DNA of 64,000 bases, taken from Flexivirga meconopsidis. GTDB taxonomy: Bacteria; Actinomycetota; Actinomycetes; Actinomycetales; Dermatophilaceae. The position numbers and the translations under genes are program-made. The stretch covers positions 372,001 to 436,000 of the forward strand of contig NZ_JAOBQJ010000004.1 of the NCBI RefSeq assembly GCF_026162425.1, in the 5' to 3' direction. Below, piece after piece: positions 8,276 to 18,356 of this stretch; position 1 is the first letter of the stretch, and each line of letters begins with the position of its first letter. The notes below the pieces were generated by a model. The model was given only the letters and a program-made list of their open reading frames with translations, ran no database searches and was not told the DNA's origin.

Positions 8276-10212
8276 CAGGCGACCGCCGAGACGACCGAGT
8301 GCACGACGAACGCCATCGTCCAGGCAAGGGCGAACATGTAGCCGAACGCGATCGCCGGCCACCTCCACGTGCCGGTCTCGCGTCGCATCACGCCGATCGT
8401 CGACATGCACTGCAGCGCGAAGAGGAAGAAGGTCAGCAGAGCGGCCGTGGTGGGAGCGTCGAAGAGCTTGCGCTCTCCCCCGTGCCCGTCCGGGGTCTGC
8501 ATCTGCTGCAGGGCGGTCGTGGGCGAGTCGGGGTTGTCGGCGGCCGCGACCTGACCGAGCGTCGCCACGAAGACCTCGCGCGCCGAGAGTGACGCCAGCA
8601 CACCGACATTGATCCGCCAGTCGAAACCGAGCGGCTCGAAAACCGGCTCGACGGCGCGGCCGGCGTCCGCGGCGAAACTGTGGTCCAGCACGTATGACGA
8701 GGTGGCCGTCGTGTCGTCGGGGTTGATCCCCGCCGCGCGGAAGTCGCTGGTCCCGCGTGCGGGCAGATTGAGCAGCAACCAGAGCACGATGGTCACGACC
8801 AGGATGATGCGACCGACCTTGCTCAGGAAGCCCTTCGCGGCGTCCCACACGGCGACCGCGACCGAGCGTGCGCGCGGCAGCCGGTAGCTCGGCATCTCCA
8901 TGTAGAACGGCAGCACCGGCCCGTGCCGGCCGGTGAACTTCTTGAACAGCCACGCCGTGCCCATCGCGGCCAGCGCGCCACCCAGGTAGAGACAGAACAT
9001 CACCAGGCCCTGCGCACCGACCGGGCCGAACCGGGTGGACGGGTCGACGAGCAGCCCGACGAGCAGGACGTAGACCGTCAGCCGCGCCGAGCAGGTCATG
9101 AGCGGTGCGGCCATCATGGTGGCGATCCGGTCGCGCGCCGACGGGAGAGAGCGGGTCGCCATGATGCCCGGTATGGCGCAGGCGAGCGCCGACAGCAAGG
9201 CCACGAAGGCACGGCCCTCGAGCCCGGCGCGGGCCATGATCCGGTCCATGAGGAACGCCGCCCGCGAGAGGTATCCGCTGCCCTCGAGCACGGCGATCAT
9301 CAAGAACAGCAGAACGATCTGCGGCAGGAAGACCAGCACGCTGCCCACGCCGCCGATCAGCGCACTGGACAAGAATCCGCCGAACGGGCCGTGCACGTTG
9401 TCGGCGATCACCCCGGCCAGCCAGTCGAAGCCGGCCTGCACCAGGTCCTGTAGTGGTGCTGCGAGGGTGAAGATGACCTGGAAGAAGGCGAACATCGTGA
9501 CGAAGAACACCGCGGTGCCCCAGACGGGGTGCAGCAGCACCGAGTCGATGCGCGCGGTGCGGCGGTCGGCCTCGGGCAGCCGGTAACCGGCCGTGTCGAG
9601 CACCGAGTCGGCCCATTCGCGCAGTTCGGTGCTGTCCACCGGCGGTGGCACGATCGGGGCCTGCCAGGAGTCCGGCCGGGCCAGCTCTTCGCGGAGGACG
9701 CCGAGATCGTCTCTCGTGCCGGCGACCACCGGGATGACCCGCACACCGAGCGCCCGCTGCAACGCGGGCACATCCAATTCGCCCTGCCTGCGGGCCAATT
9801 CGTCACCGAAGGTGAGCACCACGGCGGTCGGCAGACCCACTTGCAGCACCTGCGCCAGCAGACCGAGCGACCGGCGCAGAGTGGTCGCGTCGAGCAGGAC
9901 GAGCACGGCGTCCGGGGTGGCGACGGAGAGGTCCTCGCCGTCCAGGACCTGGGTGACGATCTGCTCGTCCGGGCTGATCGCGTCCAGGCTGTAGGTGCCC
10001 GGCAGGTCCTCCAGCACGATCTCGCCGTCGGTGGTGCGGACCGACCCTTCGAAGCGGGCGACGGTGACGCCGGGGTAGTTGCCGGTCTTGGCACGCAGCC
10101 CGGTCAGTGCGTTGAAGAGGGTGGTCTTGCCGGAGTTGGGGCTGCCGACGAGGGCGACTCGCGTGGTGCCGCTCGCGACCTTGACCGCCGTGCCGCCGTG
10201 GTGGTGCGCCAT
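8275..10212 (-). CDS. feoB: Ferrous iron transporter FeoB
   Basis: A 645-residue inner-membrane Fe(II) importer with an N-terminal G domain. G1 is GSPNSGKT (residues 23-30) and G3 is DLPGTYSL. The segment in the G4 position reads VVLTFGDEL, so the usual Asn of N-x-x-D is missing, which may relax guanine specificity. The membrane half shows two Gate motifs' surroundings (VLVFLPQIVLLFLMIAVLEGSGYLSR, FSARLTVYVLL-type segments). The N-terminus carries a small His cluster, MAHHHGG. It overlaps feoA upstream and the NifU-like gene downstream by ATGA, so the three are one operon. Confidence 0.96.
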   Translation of the reverse strand: MAHHHGGTAVKVASGTTRVALVGSPNSGKTTLFNALTGLRAKTGNYPGVTVARFEGSVRTTDGEIVLEDLPGTYSLDAISPDEQIVTQVLDGEDLSVATPDAVLVLLDATTLRRSLGLLAQVLQVGLPTAVVLTFGDELARRQGELDVPALQRALGVRVIPVVAGTRDDLGVLREELARPDSWQAPIVPPPVDSTELREWADSVLDTAGYRLPEADRRTARIDSVLLHPVWGTAVFFVTMFAFFQVIFTLAAPLQDLVQAGFDWLAGVIADNVHGPFGGFLSSALIGGVGSVLVFLPQIVLLFLMIAVLEGSGYLSRAAFLMDRIMARAGLEGRAFVALLSALACAIPGIMATRSLPSARDRIATMMAAPLMTCSARLTVYVLLVGLLVDPSTRFGPVGAQGLVMFCLYLGGALAAMGTAWLFKKFTGRHGPVLPFYMEMPSYRLPRARSVAVAVWDAAKGFLSKVGRIILVVTIVLWLLLNLPARGTSDFRAAGINPDDTTATSSYVLDHSFAADAGRAVEPVFEPLGFDWRINVGVLASLSAREVFVATLGQVAAADNPDSPTTALQQMQTPDGHGGERKLFDAPTTAALLTFFLFALQCMSTIGVMRRETGTWRWPAIAFGYMFALAWTMAFVVHSVVSAVA

Positions 10213-10520
10213 CAGGCGTCGACGCGGATCAGCTTCGCCTGCTCCCGGCGCAGCGCGATCTCGTAGCCGGCCACCCGGAAGACGATCGGGTCACCGAGTG
10301 GTGCCTTGCGTATGACGCTGATCGGCGCGCCGGGCGCGAATCCCAGGTCATGCAGCCGGCGGGTGGTCGCGGCGGGTGCCGCAGCGGCGAAACCGGTCAC
10401 GGCGGCCTCGTCACCGACGCGCAGCCCGGCGAGCGATGTCGCCGAGGTGTCCGCATCGGCCTGGCTGGCTTCCACGGCCGGCAACTGCCGGCCGGCGAGG
10501 ATCTCGGAGACGAGTGACAT
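10212..10520 (-). CDS. feoA: Ferrous iron transport protein FeoA
   Basis: A 102-residue protein with a FeoA SH3-like domain (DLGFAPGAPISVIRKAPLGDPIVFRVAGYEIALRREQA) after a short Ala-rich N-terminal extension. FeoA is the small cytoplasmic partner needed for FeoB function. It begins the operon; GAAGG lies about 6 nt before the ATG. An iron-box-like sequence sits 30-48 bp upstream, implying control by an IdeR/DtxR repressor with Fe(II). Confidence 0.93.
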   Translation of the reverse strand: MSLVSEILAGRQLPAVEASQADADTSATSLAGLRVGDEAAVTGFAAAAPAATTRRLHDLGFAPGAPISVIRKAPLGDPIVFRVAGYEIALRREQAKLIRVDA

Positions 10521-10549
10521 GGACGACCTTCGGATGGCTATCTGGAACG

Positions 10550-10568
10550 TTAGGGAAGGCTACCCTGC
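10550..10568 (-). promoter_or_regulatory. Putative IdeR/DtxR iron box upstream of feoA
   Basis: The plus-strand sequence TTAGGGAAGGCTACCCTGC matches 14 of 19 positions of the consensus TTAGGTTAGSCTAACCTAA, including the TTAGG arm and the central AGSCTA. On the feoA strand it contains TAGCCT, a possible -10 hexamer, so bound repressor would cover the promoter. It lies 30 bp before the feoA ATG, within the 109-bp gap behind ctaB. Confidence 0.6.
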
Positions 10569-10629
10569 GTTCCTGAAAAGTCCACCCTGCCCGGCGGATT
10601 CGATGGGCCGCCATCGGTCCCGGAGGTGG

Positions 10630-11595
10630 TCAGTGCAGCGAGATGTGCAGCAGCGGGTCGACTGCGACCGCGACGAAGACCAGCGTCAGATAGCTGATCG
10701 AGTAGTGGAACAACCGCATCGGCTTCAGTACGGCGTATGACGCGCCCGCCCGCGCCTTGGTCAGCAGCACGTGTGCCTCGCGCAGGAACACCGCTCCGGC
10801 GATCAGCGCGACCGCGGTGTAGATCACGCCCATGTCGGCGACCGGCACCAGCACCAGCGTGGTCAGCACGGTCACCCAGCTGTAGATGACGACCTGGCGG
10901 GCGACGGCGACGTCCTCGGCGACCACCGGCAGCATCGGCACCCCGGCGCTGGCGTAGTCGTCGCGAAAACGCATCGACAGCGGCCAGTAGTGCGGCGGGG
11001 TCCAGAAGAAGACGATCAGGAAGAGCACGACCGCCGACCAGCTCAGCGAGTTGGTGACCGCCGACCAGCCGATGAGCGCCGGCATACATCCGGCGACGCC
11101 GCCCCACACGATGTTCTGCGAGGTACGACGCTTCAGCAGCAGCGTGTAGAAGCCGACGTAGAGCACGATCGCGGCCAGCGACAGCGCCGCCGACAGCCAG
11201 TTGACGAGCAGCCCGAGCCACAGCACGGAGACCACGCCCAGCACCAGGCCGAAAGTCAGACCGGCCCGCGGGCTGATCGCGCCGGTGGCGAGCGGCCGGC
11301 CCTCGGTGCGGTGCATCAACCGGTCGATGTCGCGGTCGAGGTAGCAGTTGAGTGCGTTGGCCGAGCCCGCCGACAGCGATCCGCCGACGAGGGTGGCCAG
11401 GATCAGCCAGAGTGACGGCACGCCGCGGTCGGCGAGGAACATCACCGGGAACGTCGTGACCAGCAGCAGCTCGATGATGCGGGGCTTGGTGAGCGAGACG
11501 TAGTCGCGAATCACCGTGCCAACCGGACGTTTTCCGCGGGTGCCGCGTTCGGCGTCGGCTCGGCCGCCGGCCGGGCGCGGCTCGATCGCGGTCAC
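10630..11595 (-). CDS. ctaB: Protoheme IX farnesyltransferase (heme O synthase)
   Basis: A 321-residue UbiA-family prenyltransferase with about nine membrane helices. It converts heme B to heme O using farnesyl diphosphate, the step before CtaA. The first Asp-rich motif is clear: [20 protein letters not shown]. The N-terminal 26 residues are charged and variable. It is transcribed away from tkt across a 197-bp gap, the same ctaB/tkt neighbourhood found in M. tuberculosis. Confidence 0.94.
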   Translation of the reverse strand: MTAIEPRPAGGRADAERGTRGKRPVGTVIRDYVSLTKPRIIELLLVTTFPVMFLADRGVPSLWLILATLVGGSLSAGSANALNCYLDRDIDRLMHRTEGRPLATGAISPRAGLTFGLVLGVVSVLWLGLLVNWLSAALSLAAIVLYVGFYTLLLKRRTSQNIVWGGVAGCMPALIGWSAVTNSLSWSAVVLFLIVFFWTPPHYWPLSMRFRDDYASAGVPMLPVVAEDVAVARQVVIYSWVTVLTTLVLVPVADMGVIYTAVALIAGAVFLREAHVLLTKARAGASYAVLKPMRLFHYSISYLTLVFVAVAVDPLLHISLH

Positions 11596-11656
11596 GTGTC
11601 TTCAGTCTCTTTCGTCGCTGCGGTGGTGCAGGTCGTTTCGCCATACGGCGATCGCA

Positions 11657-11662
11657 AGTCTA
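11657..11662 (-). promoter_or_regulatory. Possible ctaB -10 hexamer
   Basis: TAGACT on the minus strand, 62 bp upstream of the ctaB ATG, in the only non-coding stretch available for its promoter. No convincing -35 hexamer was found. Weak evidence. Confidence 0.22.
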
Positions 11663-11736
11663 GCTCGCGTGAATACCGCCTCTGGGCAGCGGGTATCCGG
11701 TCGTTGACCACCCTGCGCGGGTGCCGGCCGCGGGTC

Positions 11737-11742
11737 TAGGCT
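11737..11742 (+). promoter_or_regulatory. Possible tkt -10 hexamer
   Basis: TAGGCT, 50 bp before the tkt start in the ctaB/tkt divergent gap, is the best -10-like sequence there. A TTGACC lies too far upstream (27-bp spacer) to be its -35. Weak evidence, given as the likeliest promoter of the tkt-tal-pgi-zwf-opcA-pgl operon. Confidence 0.25.
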
Positions 11743-11792
11743 CGTGGCGAAAAGTCAACCATCGTCGACTTCCCTCGAAGGAGCAGTCCGTC

Positions 11793-13952
11793 GTGAGCCA
11801 GGACACCTCAGCCACCACCACGGGACGTGACGCGTCCCTGTCCGAGCCGATCGCCACCAATGCCGGCTGGACCCCGACCGACGTGCGCGCGGTCGACACC
11901 GTTCGAGTCCTCGCGGCCGACGCGGTGCAGAAGGTCGGCAACGGTCACCCGGGCACCGCGATGAGCCTCGCGCCGCTGGCCTACCTGCTCTACCAGAAGG
12001 TCATGCGGATCGACCCGTCCGACCCGACCTGGATCGGCCGCGACCGCTTCGTGCTGTCGGCCGGGCACTCGAGCCTGACGCAGTACATCCAGCTGTTCTT
12101 CTCCGGCTACGGCCTGGAGCTGAAGGACCTGGAGTCCCTGCGCACCTGGGGCTCGCTGACGCCGGGCCACCCGGAGTTCGGGCACACCGACGGCGTCGAC
12201 ATCACCACCGGCCCGCTCGGCTCGGGCATCGCCTCCTCGGTCGGTATGGCGATGGCGCAGCGCCGCCAGCGCGGCCTGTTCGACCCGGACGCCGCACCCG
12301 GCACCAGCCCGTTCGACCACCGCATCTGGGTGATCGCCTCCGATGGTGACCTGATGGAAGGCGTGTCGGGAGAAGCCGGTTCGCTCGCCGGCCAGCAGCA
12401 GCTCGGCAACCTGATCGCGTTCTACGACCAGAACCAGATCTCGATCGAGGACGACACCGACGTGTCGTTCAGCGAGGACGTGGCCAAGCGCTACGAGGCG
12501 TACGGCTGGCACGTGCAGACCGTCGACTGGCGCACCGGGGACGCACCCGACAGCAACAGCAAGACCTACACCGAGAACGTCGACGAGCTGCTCGCCGCGA
12601 TCGAGGCCGCCGAGAAGGTCACCGACAAGCCGTCGCTGATCGCACTGCGCACGATCCTCGCCTGGCCCGCCCCCACCAAGCAGGGCACCGGCAAGGCGCA
12701 CGGCAGCGCCCTCGGCGACGAAGAGGTCGCGGCGACCAAGAAGCTGCTCGGCTTCGACCCGGAGAAGAACTTCGAGGTGTCCGACGAGGTGCTGCAGCAC
12801 GTCCGCAAGGTCAAGGACCGCGGCGCGCAGCTGCACAAGGAGTGGCAGGCCGGCTTCGACAAGTGGCGGGAGGGCAACCCGGAGGGTGCCAAGCTGCTCG
12901 ACCGGCTGCTCGCGCACAAGCTGCCCGACGACTTCGAGGGCGCCTTCCCCACCTGGGAGCCGGACCCGAAGGGCATCGCCACCCGGGCGGCGTCGGGCAA
13001 GATCCTGACCGCGCTCGCGCCGGTGCTGCCGGAGCTGTGGGGCGGCTCGGCCGACCTCGCCGAGTCCAACAACACCACGATGGTGGGTGAGCCGAGCTTC
13101 CTGCCCGAAGACCGCCAGACCAACGAGTGGAAGGGCGGCCCCTACGGCCGCACCCTGCACTTCGGCATCCGCGAGAACGCCATGGGCATGGCGCTCAACG
13201 GCATCGCGCTCGAGGGCCTGACCCGGCCCTACGGCGGCACCTTCCTGGTGTTCTCCGACTACATGCGCCCGGCCGTGCGCCTCGCCGCGATCCAGCAGCT
13301 GCCGGTCACCTTCGTGTGGACGCACGACTCGATCGGCCTCGGCGAGGACGGCCCGACCCACCAGCCGATCGAGCACCTGGCGGCGCTGCGCGCCATACCG
13401 GGCCTGGCCGTCGTGCGCCCCGCGGACGCCAACGAGACCTCGGTCGCGTGGAAGACGATCCTGGAGCACTTCGACAACCCGTCCGGCCTGATCCTGTCCC
13501 GGCAGGCGCTGCCGATCGTGGACCGCAAGGAGTTCGCGTCGGCCGACGGCGTGGCCCGCGGCGCCTATGTGCTGGCCGACACCGACGGCACGCCCGACGT
13601 GATCCTGATCGCATCCGGCTCCGAGGTGAGCCTCGCGCTCGCCGGCCGGAAGGCTTTGGCGGACAAGGGTGTTAAGGCTCGTGTGGTGTCCATGCCGTGC
13701 CGTGAGTGGTTCGAGCAGCAGGACGACGCCTACCGCGAGGAAGTGCTGCCGGCCGCCGTCAAGGCACGTGTGAGCGTCGAGGCCGCCAGCCCCTTCGGCT
13801 GGCGCGACCTGATCGGCGACGCGGGCCGCACGGTGTCGATCGACCACTTCGGTGCCAGCGCAGCCGGCCAGGTGGTGATGGAGAAGTTCGGCTTCACCCC
13901 GGAGCACGTGGTCTCCGCAGCCGAGGAGTCCATCCAGGCCGCCACCCGCTGA
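11793..13952 (+). CDS. tkt: Transketolase
   Basis: A 719-residue thiamine-diphosphate enzyme that moves two-carbon units between pentose-phosphate and glycolytic sugars. Visible hallmarks: [20 protein letters not shown] near the N-terminus, the ThDP motif region [19 protein letters not shown], the [10 protein letters not shown] segment, and [15 protein letters not shown] in the pyrimidine domain. The GTG at 11793 is preceded by AAGGAG with 9-nt spacing; the frame extends further upstream but has no signal there. It is the first gene of the pentose-phosphate operon, with tal following after 33 bp. Confidence 0.96.
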   Translation: MSQDTSATTTGRDASLSEPIATNAGWTPTDVRAVDTVRVLAADAVQKVGNGHPGTAMSLAPLAYLLYQKVMRIDPSDPTWIGRDRFVLSAGHSSLTQYIQLFFSGYGLELKDLESLRTWGSLTPGHPEFGHTDGVDITTGPLGSGIASSVGMAMAQRRQRGLFDPDAAPGTSPFDHRIWVIASDGDLMEGVSGEAGSLAGQQQLGNLIAFYDQNQISIEDDTDVSFSEDVAKRYEAYGWHVQTVDWRTGDAPDSNSKTYTENVDELLAAIEAAEKVTDKPSLIALRTILAWPAPTKQGTGKAHGSALGDEEVAATKKLLGFDPEKNFEVSDEVLQHVRKVKDRGAQLHKEWQAGFDKWREGNPEGAKLLDRLLAHKLPDDFEGAFPTWEPDPKGIATRAASGKILTALAPVLPELWGGSADLAESNNTTMVGEPSFLPEDRQTNEWKGGPYGRTLHFGIRENAMGMALNGIALEGLTRPYGGTFLVFSDYMRPAVRLAAIQQLPVTFVWTHDSIGLGEDGPTHQPIEHLAALRAIPGLAVVRPADANETSVAWKTILEHFDNPSGLILSRQALPIVDRKEFASADGVARGAYVLADTDGTPDVILIASGSEVSLALAGRKALADKGVKARVVSMPCREWFEQQDDAYREEVLPAAVKARVSVEAASPFGWRDLIGDAGRTVSIDHFGASAAGQVVMEKFGFTPEHVVSAAEESIQAATR

Positions 13953-13985
13953 CTTCAATCTCTGCAATCTTCTAGGAGGCACGTG

Positions 13986-15098
13986 ATGAGCAACGACAAC
14001 ACACAGGCACTGAGTGACCTCGGCGTCTCCATCTGGCTGGATGACCTCAGCCGCCCGCTGATCAACGGCGGCGACCTGCAGAAGCTGATCGACGACAAGA
14101 ACGTCGTCGGGGTGACCACCAACCCGACGATCTTCGCGACTGCGCTGTCGGACGGCTCGGCATACAACGAGCAGGTGGCGCAGCTGGCCGCCAAGGGTGC
14201 GACCGTCGACGAGGCGGTCTTCGAGATCACCACCCAGGACGTGCACAACGCGGCGGAGCTGCTGAAGCCGGTCTACGACGCGACCGACGGCCAGGACGGC
14301 CGGGTGTCGATCGAGGTCGAGCCGGGCCTGGCGCGGGAGACCGACGCAACGGTCGAGATGGCCAAGAAGCTGTGGGCCAAGGTCGACCAGCCGAACACGA
14401 TGATCAAGATCCCCGCGACCCGCGAGGGCATCCCGGCGATCGCCAAGACACTCGCCGAGGGCATCAGCGTCAACGTGACGCTGATCTTCTCCCTGGAGCG
14501 CTACCGCGAGGTGATGAACGCCTACCTCACCGGTCTGGAGCAGGCCAAGGAGAACGGCCACGACCTGAGCAAGATCCGGTCGGTCGCCTCGTTCTTCGTG
14601 TCGCGGGTCGACACCGAGATCGACAAGCGCCTGGACCAGATCGGCTCCGACGAGGCGAAGGGCCTCAAGGGCAAGGCGGGCGTGGCGAACGCTCGACTGG
14701 CCTACCAGGCATTCGAGGAGGTCTTCTCGACCCCGCGCTGGCAGACCCTCGCCGACGACGGTGCGCACGTGCAGCGTCCGCTGTGGGCCTCGACCGGCGT
14801 GAAGGACCCGGCCTACCCCGACACGCTGTATGTCGTGGACCTGGCGGTCAAGGACACCGTCAACACCATGCCGCCCAAGACCCTCGACGCGGTCGCCGAC
14901 CACGGTGACCTCAAGGGTGACCAGGTGACCGGCAACTACGCCGACGCGGCCAAGGTGCTGGACGACCTGGAGAAGCTCGGTGTGAGCTACGCCGACGTGG
15001 TCGAGGTGCTCGAGAACGAAGGCGTCGACAAGTTCGACAAGTCGTGGGCCGAGCTGCTCGGCTCGGTCGACTCGGAGCTGAAGAAGGCGGCGAAGTGA
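13986..15098 (+). CDS. tal: Transaldolase
   Basis: A 370-residue TIM-barrel enzyme that transfers dihydroxyacetone units in the non-oxidative pentose-phosphate pathway. The Schiff-base lysine is in [12 protein letters not shown]; the N-terminal SIWLDDLSR and VTTNPTIF motifs are family hallmarks. A strong AGGAGG stands 6 nt before the ATG at 13986 (GTG at 13983 is too close). The stop overlaps the pgi start (GTGA). Confidence 0.95.
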   Translation: MSNDNTQALSDLGVSIWLDDLSRPLINGGDLQKLIDDKNVVGVTTNPTIFATALSDGSAYNEQVAQLAAKGATVDEAVFEITTQDVHNAAELLKPVYDATDGQDGRVSIEVEPGLARETDATVEMAKKLWAKVDQPNTMIKIPATREGIPAIAKTLAEGISVNVTLIFSLERYREVMNAYLTGLEQAKENGHDLSKIRSVASFFVSRVDTEIDKRLDQIGSDEAKGLKGKAGVANARLAYQAFEEVFSTPRWQTLADDGAHVQRPLWASTGVKDPAYPDTLYVVDLAVKDTVNTMPPKTLDAVADHGDLKGDQVTGNYADAAKVLDDLEKLGVSYADVVEVLENEGVDKFDKSWAELLGSVDSELKKAAK

Positions 15099-16723
15099 GC
15101 GAGTCTCAGGCAGAGCTGACCGTCGCTGCCGTCGGGTCGGCGGCCGACGCGATCTCGACCAACGTTCCGGGGCTGGTATCCGACAAGTTCGCCAGCAAGC
15201 TCTTCGCGCAGGACCCGACGCTCTGGGGCCCGGCCGCGGAGGACGAGTCGAGCAAGCGACTGTCCTGGGTCGGTCTCGCGTCGTCATCCCGTCCGCTGGT
15301 CGACGAAATCGCCTCGCTGCGCAGCAAACTCACCGACAAGGGCGTCGACCACGTCGTGCTCTGCGGCATGGGCGGCTCGTCGCTCGCGCCCGAGGTGATC
15401 TGCGAGACGGCCGGAGTGCCGATCACCGTCCTGGACTCCTCGCAGCCGGACATGGTGCGCGCCGCCCTCGGCGACCGGCTCGAGCAGACGGTCGTGGTGG
15501 TCTCCTCCAAGTCGGGCTCGACTGTCGAGACCGACTCGCAGCGCCGGGCGTACGAAGCGGCGTTCAAGGACGCCGGCATCGACCCGGCCGAGCGCATCGT
15601 GGTCGTCACCGACCCGGGCAGCCCGCTCGACAAGGAGGCCCGCGAGGCCGGTTACACCGTCATCAACGCCGACCCCGCGGTCGGCGGCCGTTACTCGGCG
15701 CTGACCGCCTTCGGCCTGGTGCCGAGCGGCCTGGCCGGCGCCGACATCGGGCAGCTGCTCGACGAGGCCGAGGCTGCCACGCCCATCCTCGCCGCGGATG
15801 ACGAGGGCAACCCCGGTCTGCAGCTCGGCGCGGCGCTCGGCGGCACCAAGCCGCTGCGCGACAAGATCGTGCTGATCGACGCCGGGACCAAGGCCATCGG
15901 TTTCGGTGACTGGGCCGAGCAGCTCATCGCCGAAAGCACCGGCAAGGACGGCAAGGGGCTGCTCCCGGTCGTCGTCGGCGACTCCCCCACCGGTGACCAG
16001 CTGGACGACGAGCTTTGGGTGCGCCTGGTCGCGACGGGCGACGACTCGCAGCCGCAGGGCGCCGCGACCGTCGACGTCGGCGGCACACTCGGTGCAGCGT
16101 TCTTGTTGTGGGAGACCGCCGTCGCGGCAGCCGGCCGGCTGATCGGGATCAACCCCTTCGACCAGCCCGACGTGGAGAGCGCGAAGGCGGCAGCTCGCGA
16201 GCTGCTCGGCAAGGGCACCGGCTCGGCCGACGCCCCGGCGTTCACCGACGGCGCGGTCGAGGTGCGCACGGCCGGGCCCGACTTCCTCGGCGGTGCCTCT
16301 ACCGTGGCGGAGGCGCTCAAGGCGTTGCTCGCGCAGCTACCGGCCAGTGGCTACCTCGCGGTGATGGCCTACGTCGACCGGATCGCCGACCAGTCGCTGG
16401 CAGACGTGCGAATCCCGTTGGCACGCAAGCTGAACCGGCCGGTCACCTTCGGTTTCGGCCCGCGTTTCCTGCACTCGACCGGTCAGTACCACAAGGGTGG
16501 CCCGGCGGACGGGATCTATCTGCAGATCACCACGGCGCCGACCGAGGATCTGTCGATCCCGGGCAGGGAGTTCACCTTCGGTGACTTCATCGCCTCGCAG
16601 GCAGGCGGTGACGCCAAGGTGCTGGCCGACCACGGCCGCCCGGTGCTGCGGCTGCACCTGACCGACCACGACGCAGGCATCGCCCAACTGCAGCAGGCCA
16701 TTGCGGAGGTAACCGGTTCATGA
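15095..16723 (+). CDS. pgi: Glucose-6-phosphate isomerase
   Basis: A 542-residue enzyme interconverting glucose-6-phosphate and fructose-6-phosphate. SIS-type sugar-binding motifs are visible: [13 protein letters not shown] and [15 protein letters not shown], and near the C-terminus [21 protein letters not shown]. The GTG at 15095 sits inside the tal stop (GTGA) with AAGAAGG upstream; the longer frame from 15044 overlaps tal and is rejected. Grouping with tkt, tal, zwf and pgl makes sense, because it returns fructose-6-phosphate to the oxidative branch. A 32-codon ORF overlaps its stop. Confidence 0.93.
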   Translation: MSESQAELTVAAVGSAADAISTNVPGLVSDKFASKLFAQDPTLWGPAAEDESSKRLSWVGLASSSRPLVDEIASLRSKLTDKGVDHVVLCGMGGSSLAPEVICETAGVPITVLDSSQPDMVRAALGDRLEQTVVVVSSKSGSTVETDSQRRAYEAAFKDAGIDPAERIVVVTDPGSPLDKEAREAGYTVINADPAVGGRYSALTAFGLVPSGLAGADIGQLLDEAEAATPILAADDEGNPGLQLGAALGGTKPLRDKIVLIDAGTKAIGFGDWAEQLIAESTGKDGKGLLPVVVGDSPTGDQLDDELWVRLVATGDDSQPQGAATVDVGGTLGAAFLLWETAVAAAGRLIGINPFDQPDVESAKAAARELLGKGTGSADAPAFTDGAVEVRTAGPDFLGGASTVAEALKALLAQLPASGYLAVMAYVDRIADQSLADVRIPLARKLNRPVTFGFGPRFLHSTGQYHKGGPADGIYLQITTAPTEDLSIPGREFTFGDFIASQAGGDAKVLADHGRPVLRLHLTDHDAGIAQLQQAIAEVTGS

Positions 16724-16818
16724 GCGTCGCTGCCCGCGGCGCCCGCCGCAGCACGCTGCGCAGGCGCGTCGCGCGCCGCGGTACTCCTGCTCTGATTTCT
16801 TGGAGGCACAATCAATGA
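16720..16818 (+). CDS. Possible 32-residue basic micro-ORF bridging pgi and zwf
   Basis: This ORF begins [20 protein letters not shown] and ends RHNQ. Its ATG overlaps the pgi stop (ATGA) and its TGA overlaps the zwf ATG (ATGA again), with GGAGGT 10 nt before its start. It is strongly Arg-rich. Such a reading frame could keep ribosomes moving between pgi and zwf (translational coupling) without the peptide mattering. In 70% GC DNA Arg-rich frames arise by chance, so coding status is uncertain. Confidence 0.35.
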   Translation: MSVAARGARRSTLRRRVARRGTPALISWRHNQ

Positions 16819-18356
16819 GCCCCGCTCGCGTAGCGAGGGGGAGCAACCCGCTGCGGGACGCCGACGACCGTCGGCTCCCGCGGATCGCGGGGCCCTGCGC
16901 ACTGGTGATGTTCGGCGTCACCGGCGACCTGGCCCGCAAGAAGTTGCTCCCCGCCATCTACGACCTGTCCAACCGCGGTCTGTTGCCGCCGGGGTTCTCG
17001 CTCGTCGGTTTCGCCCGGCGTGACTGGGACGACCAGGACTTCACCAAGATCGTGTATGACGCCGTGCGCGCCGGCGCGCGCACGCCCTTCCGGGAGGAGG
17101 TGTGGCAGGGCCTCGAGGAGGGGCTGCGCTTCGTGCACGGTTCGTTCGACGACGACGAGGCATTCGACGAGTTGGCGCGGCAGTTGCAGGAGCTCGACGA
17201 GCAGCGCGGCACCGGTGGCAACACCGCGTTCTACCTGTCGATCCCGCCGAGCGCCTTCTCCACCGTGACCTCCCAGCTGGAGCGCTCCGGCCTGTCGACA
17301 CCGCGGCCGGGGTCGTGGAAGCGGGTGGTCATCGAGAAGCCGTTCGGTCACGACCTGGCCAGCGCGCGGGAGCTCAACAAGACCGTCGAGCGGGTCTTCC
17401 CGGCCGACTCCGTCTTCCGCATCGACCACTACCTCGGCAAGGAGACCGTCCAGAACCTGCTGGCGCTGCGCTTTGCGAACCAGTTGTTCGACCCGGTCTG
17501 GAATGCCAACTACGTCGACCACGTGCAGATCACGATGGCCGAGGACATCGGCATCGCGGGCCGTGCGGGTTACTACGACGGCATCGGCGCGGCGCGCGAC
17601 GTCATACAGAACCACCTGCTGCAGCTGCTCGCACTGACTGCCATGGAGCAGCCGAATTCCTTTTCGGCACACGAGCTTCGGGCCGAGAAGGAGAAGGTGC
17701 TGTCGGCGGTCCGGCTGCCGAAGGACCTGTCGACGGCGACCGCTCGCGGGCAGTACACCGCCGGCTGGCAGGGCAGCGAGAAGGTCAAGGGCTACCTGCA
17801 GGAAGACGGTATCGACCCCAAGTCGACGACCGAGACGTATGCCGCGCTGAAGCTCGACGTGCACAACCGTCGTTGGGCGGGCGTGCCGTTCTACCTGCGC
17901 ACCGGCAAGCGGCTCGGCAAGCGCGTTACCGAGATCGCGGTGGTCTTCAAACGGGCTCCCGCGTTGCCGTTCACCGACACCGCGACCGAGGAGCTCGGCC
18001 AGAACGCCATCGTGATCCGGGTGCAGCCGGACGAGGGCACCACGATCCGCTTCGGGTCCAAGGTGCCCGGGGCCACGATGGAGGTGCGGGACGTGACCAT
18101 GGACTTCGGCTACGGCACCGCCTTCAACGAGTCGAGTCCCGAGGCGTACGAACGACTGATCCTCGACGTGCTGCTCGGCGACCCGCCGCTCTTTCCCCGG
18201 CATGAGGAGGTCGAGCTGTCCTGGCAGATCCTTGATCCGGTCGAGAAGTTCTGGGCGCGCAAGGGCAAGCCGGATGGCTATGAAGCGGGCACCTGGGGGC
18301 CGGCCAGCGCCGACCGATTGATGGAACGCGACGGAAGGGAATGGCGGCTGCCGTGA
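16815..18356 (+). CDS. zwf: Glucose-6-phosphate 1-dehydrogenase
   Basis: A 513-residue NADP-linked enzyme, first step of the oxidative pentose-phosphate pathway. The nucleotide loop is VMFGVTGDLARKKL and the active-site motif is RIDHYLGKETVQN; EKPFGHDL is also typical. GGAGG stands 8 nt before the ATG at 16815. The stop overlaps the opcA GTG. In actinobacteria Zwf works with OpcA, encoded next, which is required for full activity. Confidence 0.97.
   Translation: MSPARVARGSNPLRDADDRRLPRIAGPCALVMFGVTGDLARKKLLPAIYDLSNRGLLPPGFSLVGFARRDWDDQDFTKIVYDAVRAGARTPFREEVWQGLEEGLRFVHGSFDDDEAFDELARQLQELDEQRGTGGNTAFYLSIPPSAFSTVTSQLERSGLSTPRPGSWKRVVIEKPFGHDLASARELNKTVERVFPADSVFRIDHYLGKETVQNLLALRFANQLFDPVWNANYVDHVQITMAEDIGIAGRAGYYDGIGAARDVIQNHLLQLLALTAMEQPNSFSAHELRAEKEKVLSAVRLPKDLSTATARGQYTAGWQGSEKVKGYLQEDGIDPKSTTETYAALKLDVHNRRWAGVPFYLRTGKRLGKRVTEIAVVFKRAPALPFTDTATEELGQNAIVIRVQPDEGTTIRFGSKVPGATMEVRDVTMDFGYGTAFNESSPEAYERLILDVLLGDPPLFPRHEEVELSWQILDPVEKFWARKGKPDGYEAGTWGPASADRLMERDGREWRLP

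Noticed and set aside
11808-15287. 1159-codon open frame on the minus strand opposite tkt, tal and the start of pgi
   Set aside because: Mirror frame of three well-conserved genes; composition is Leu/Gly/Arg/Val rich without any domain, as expected in very GC-rich DNA.
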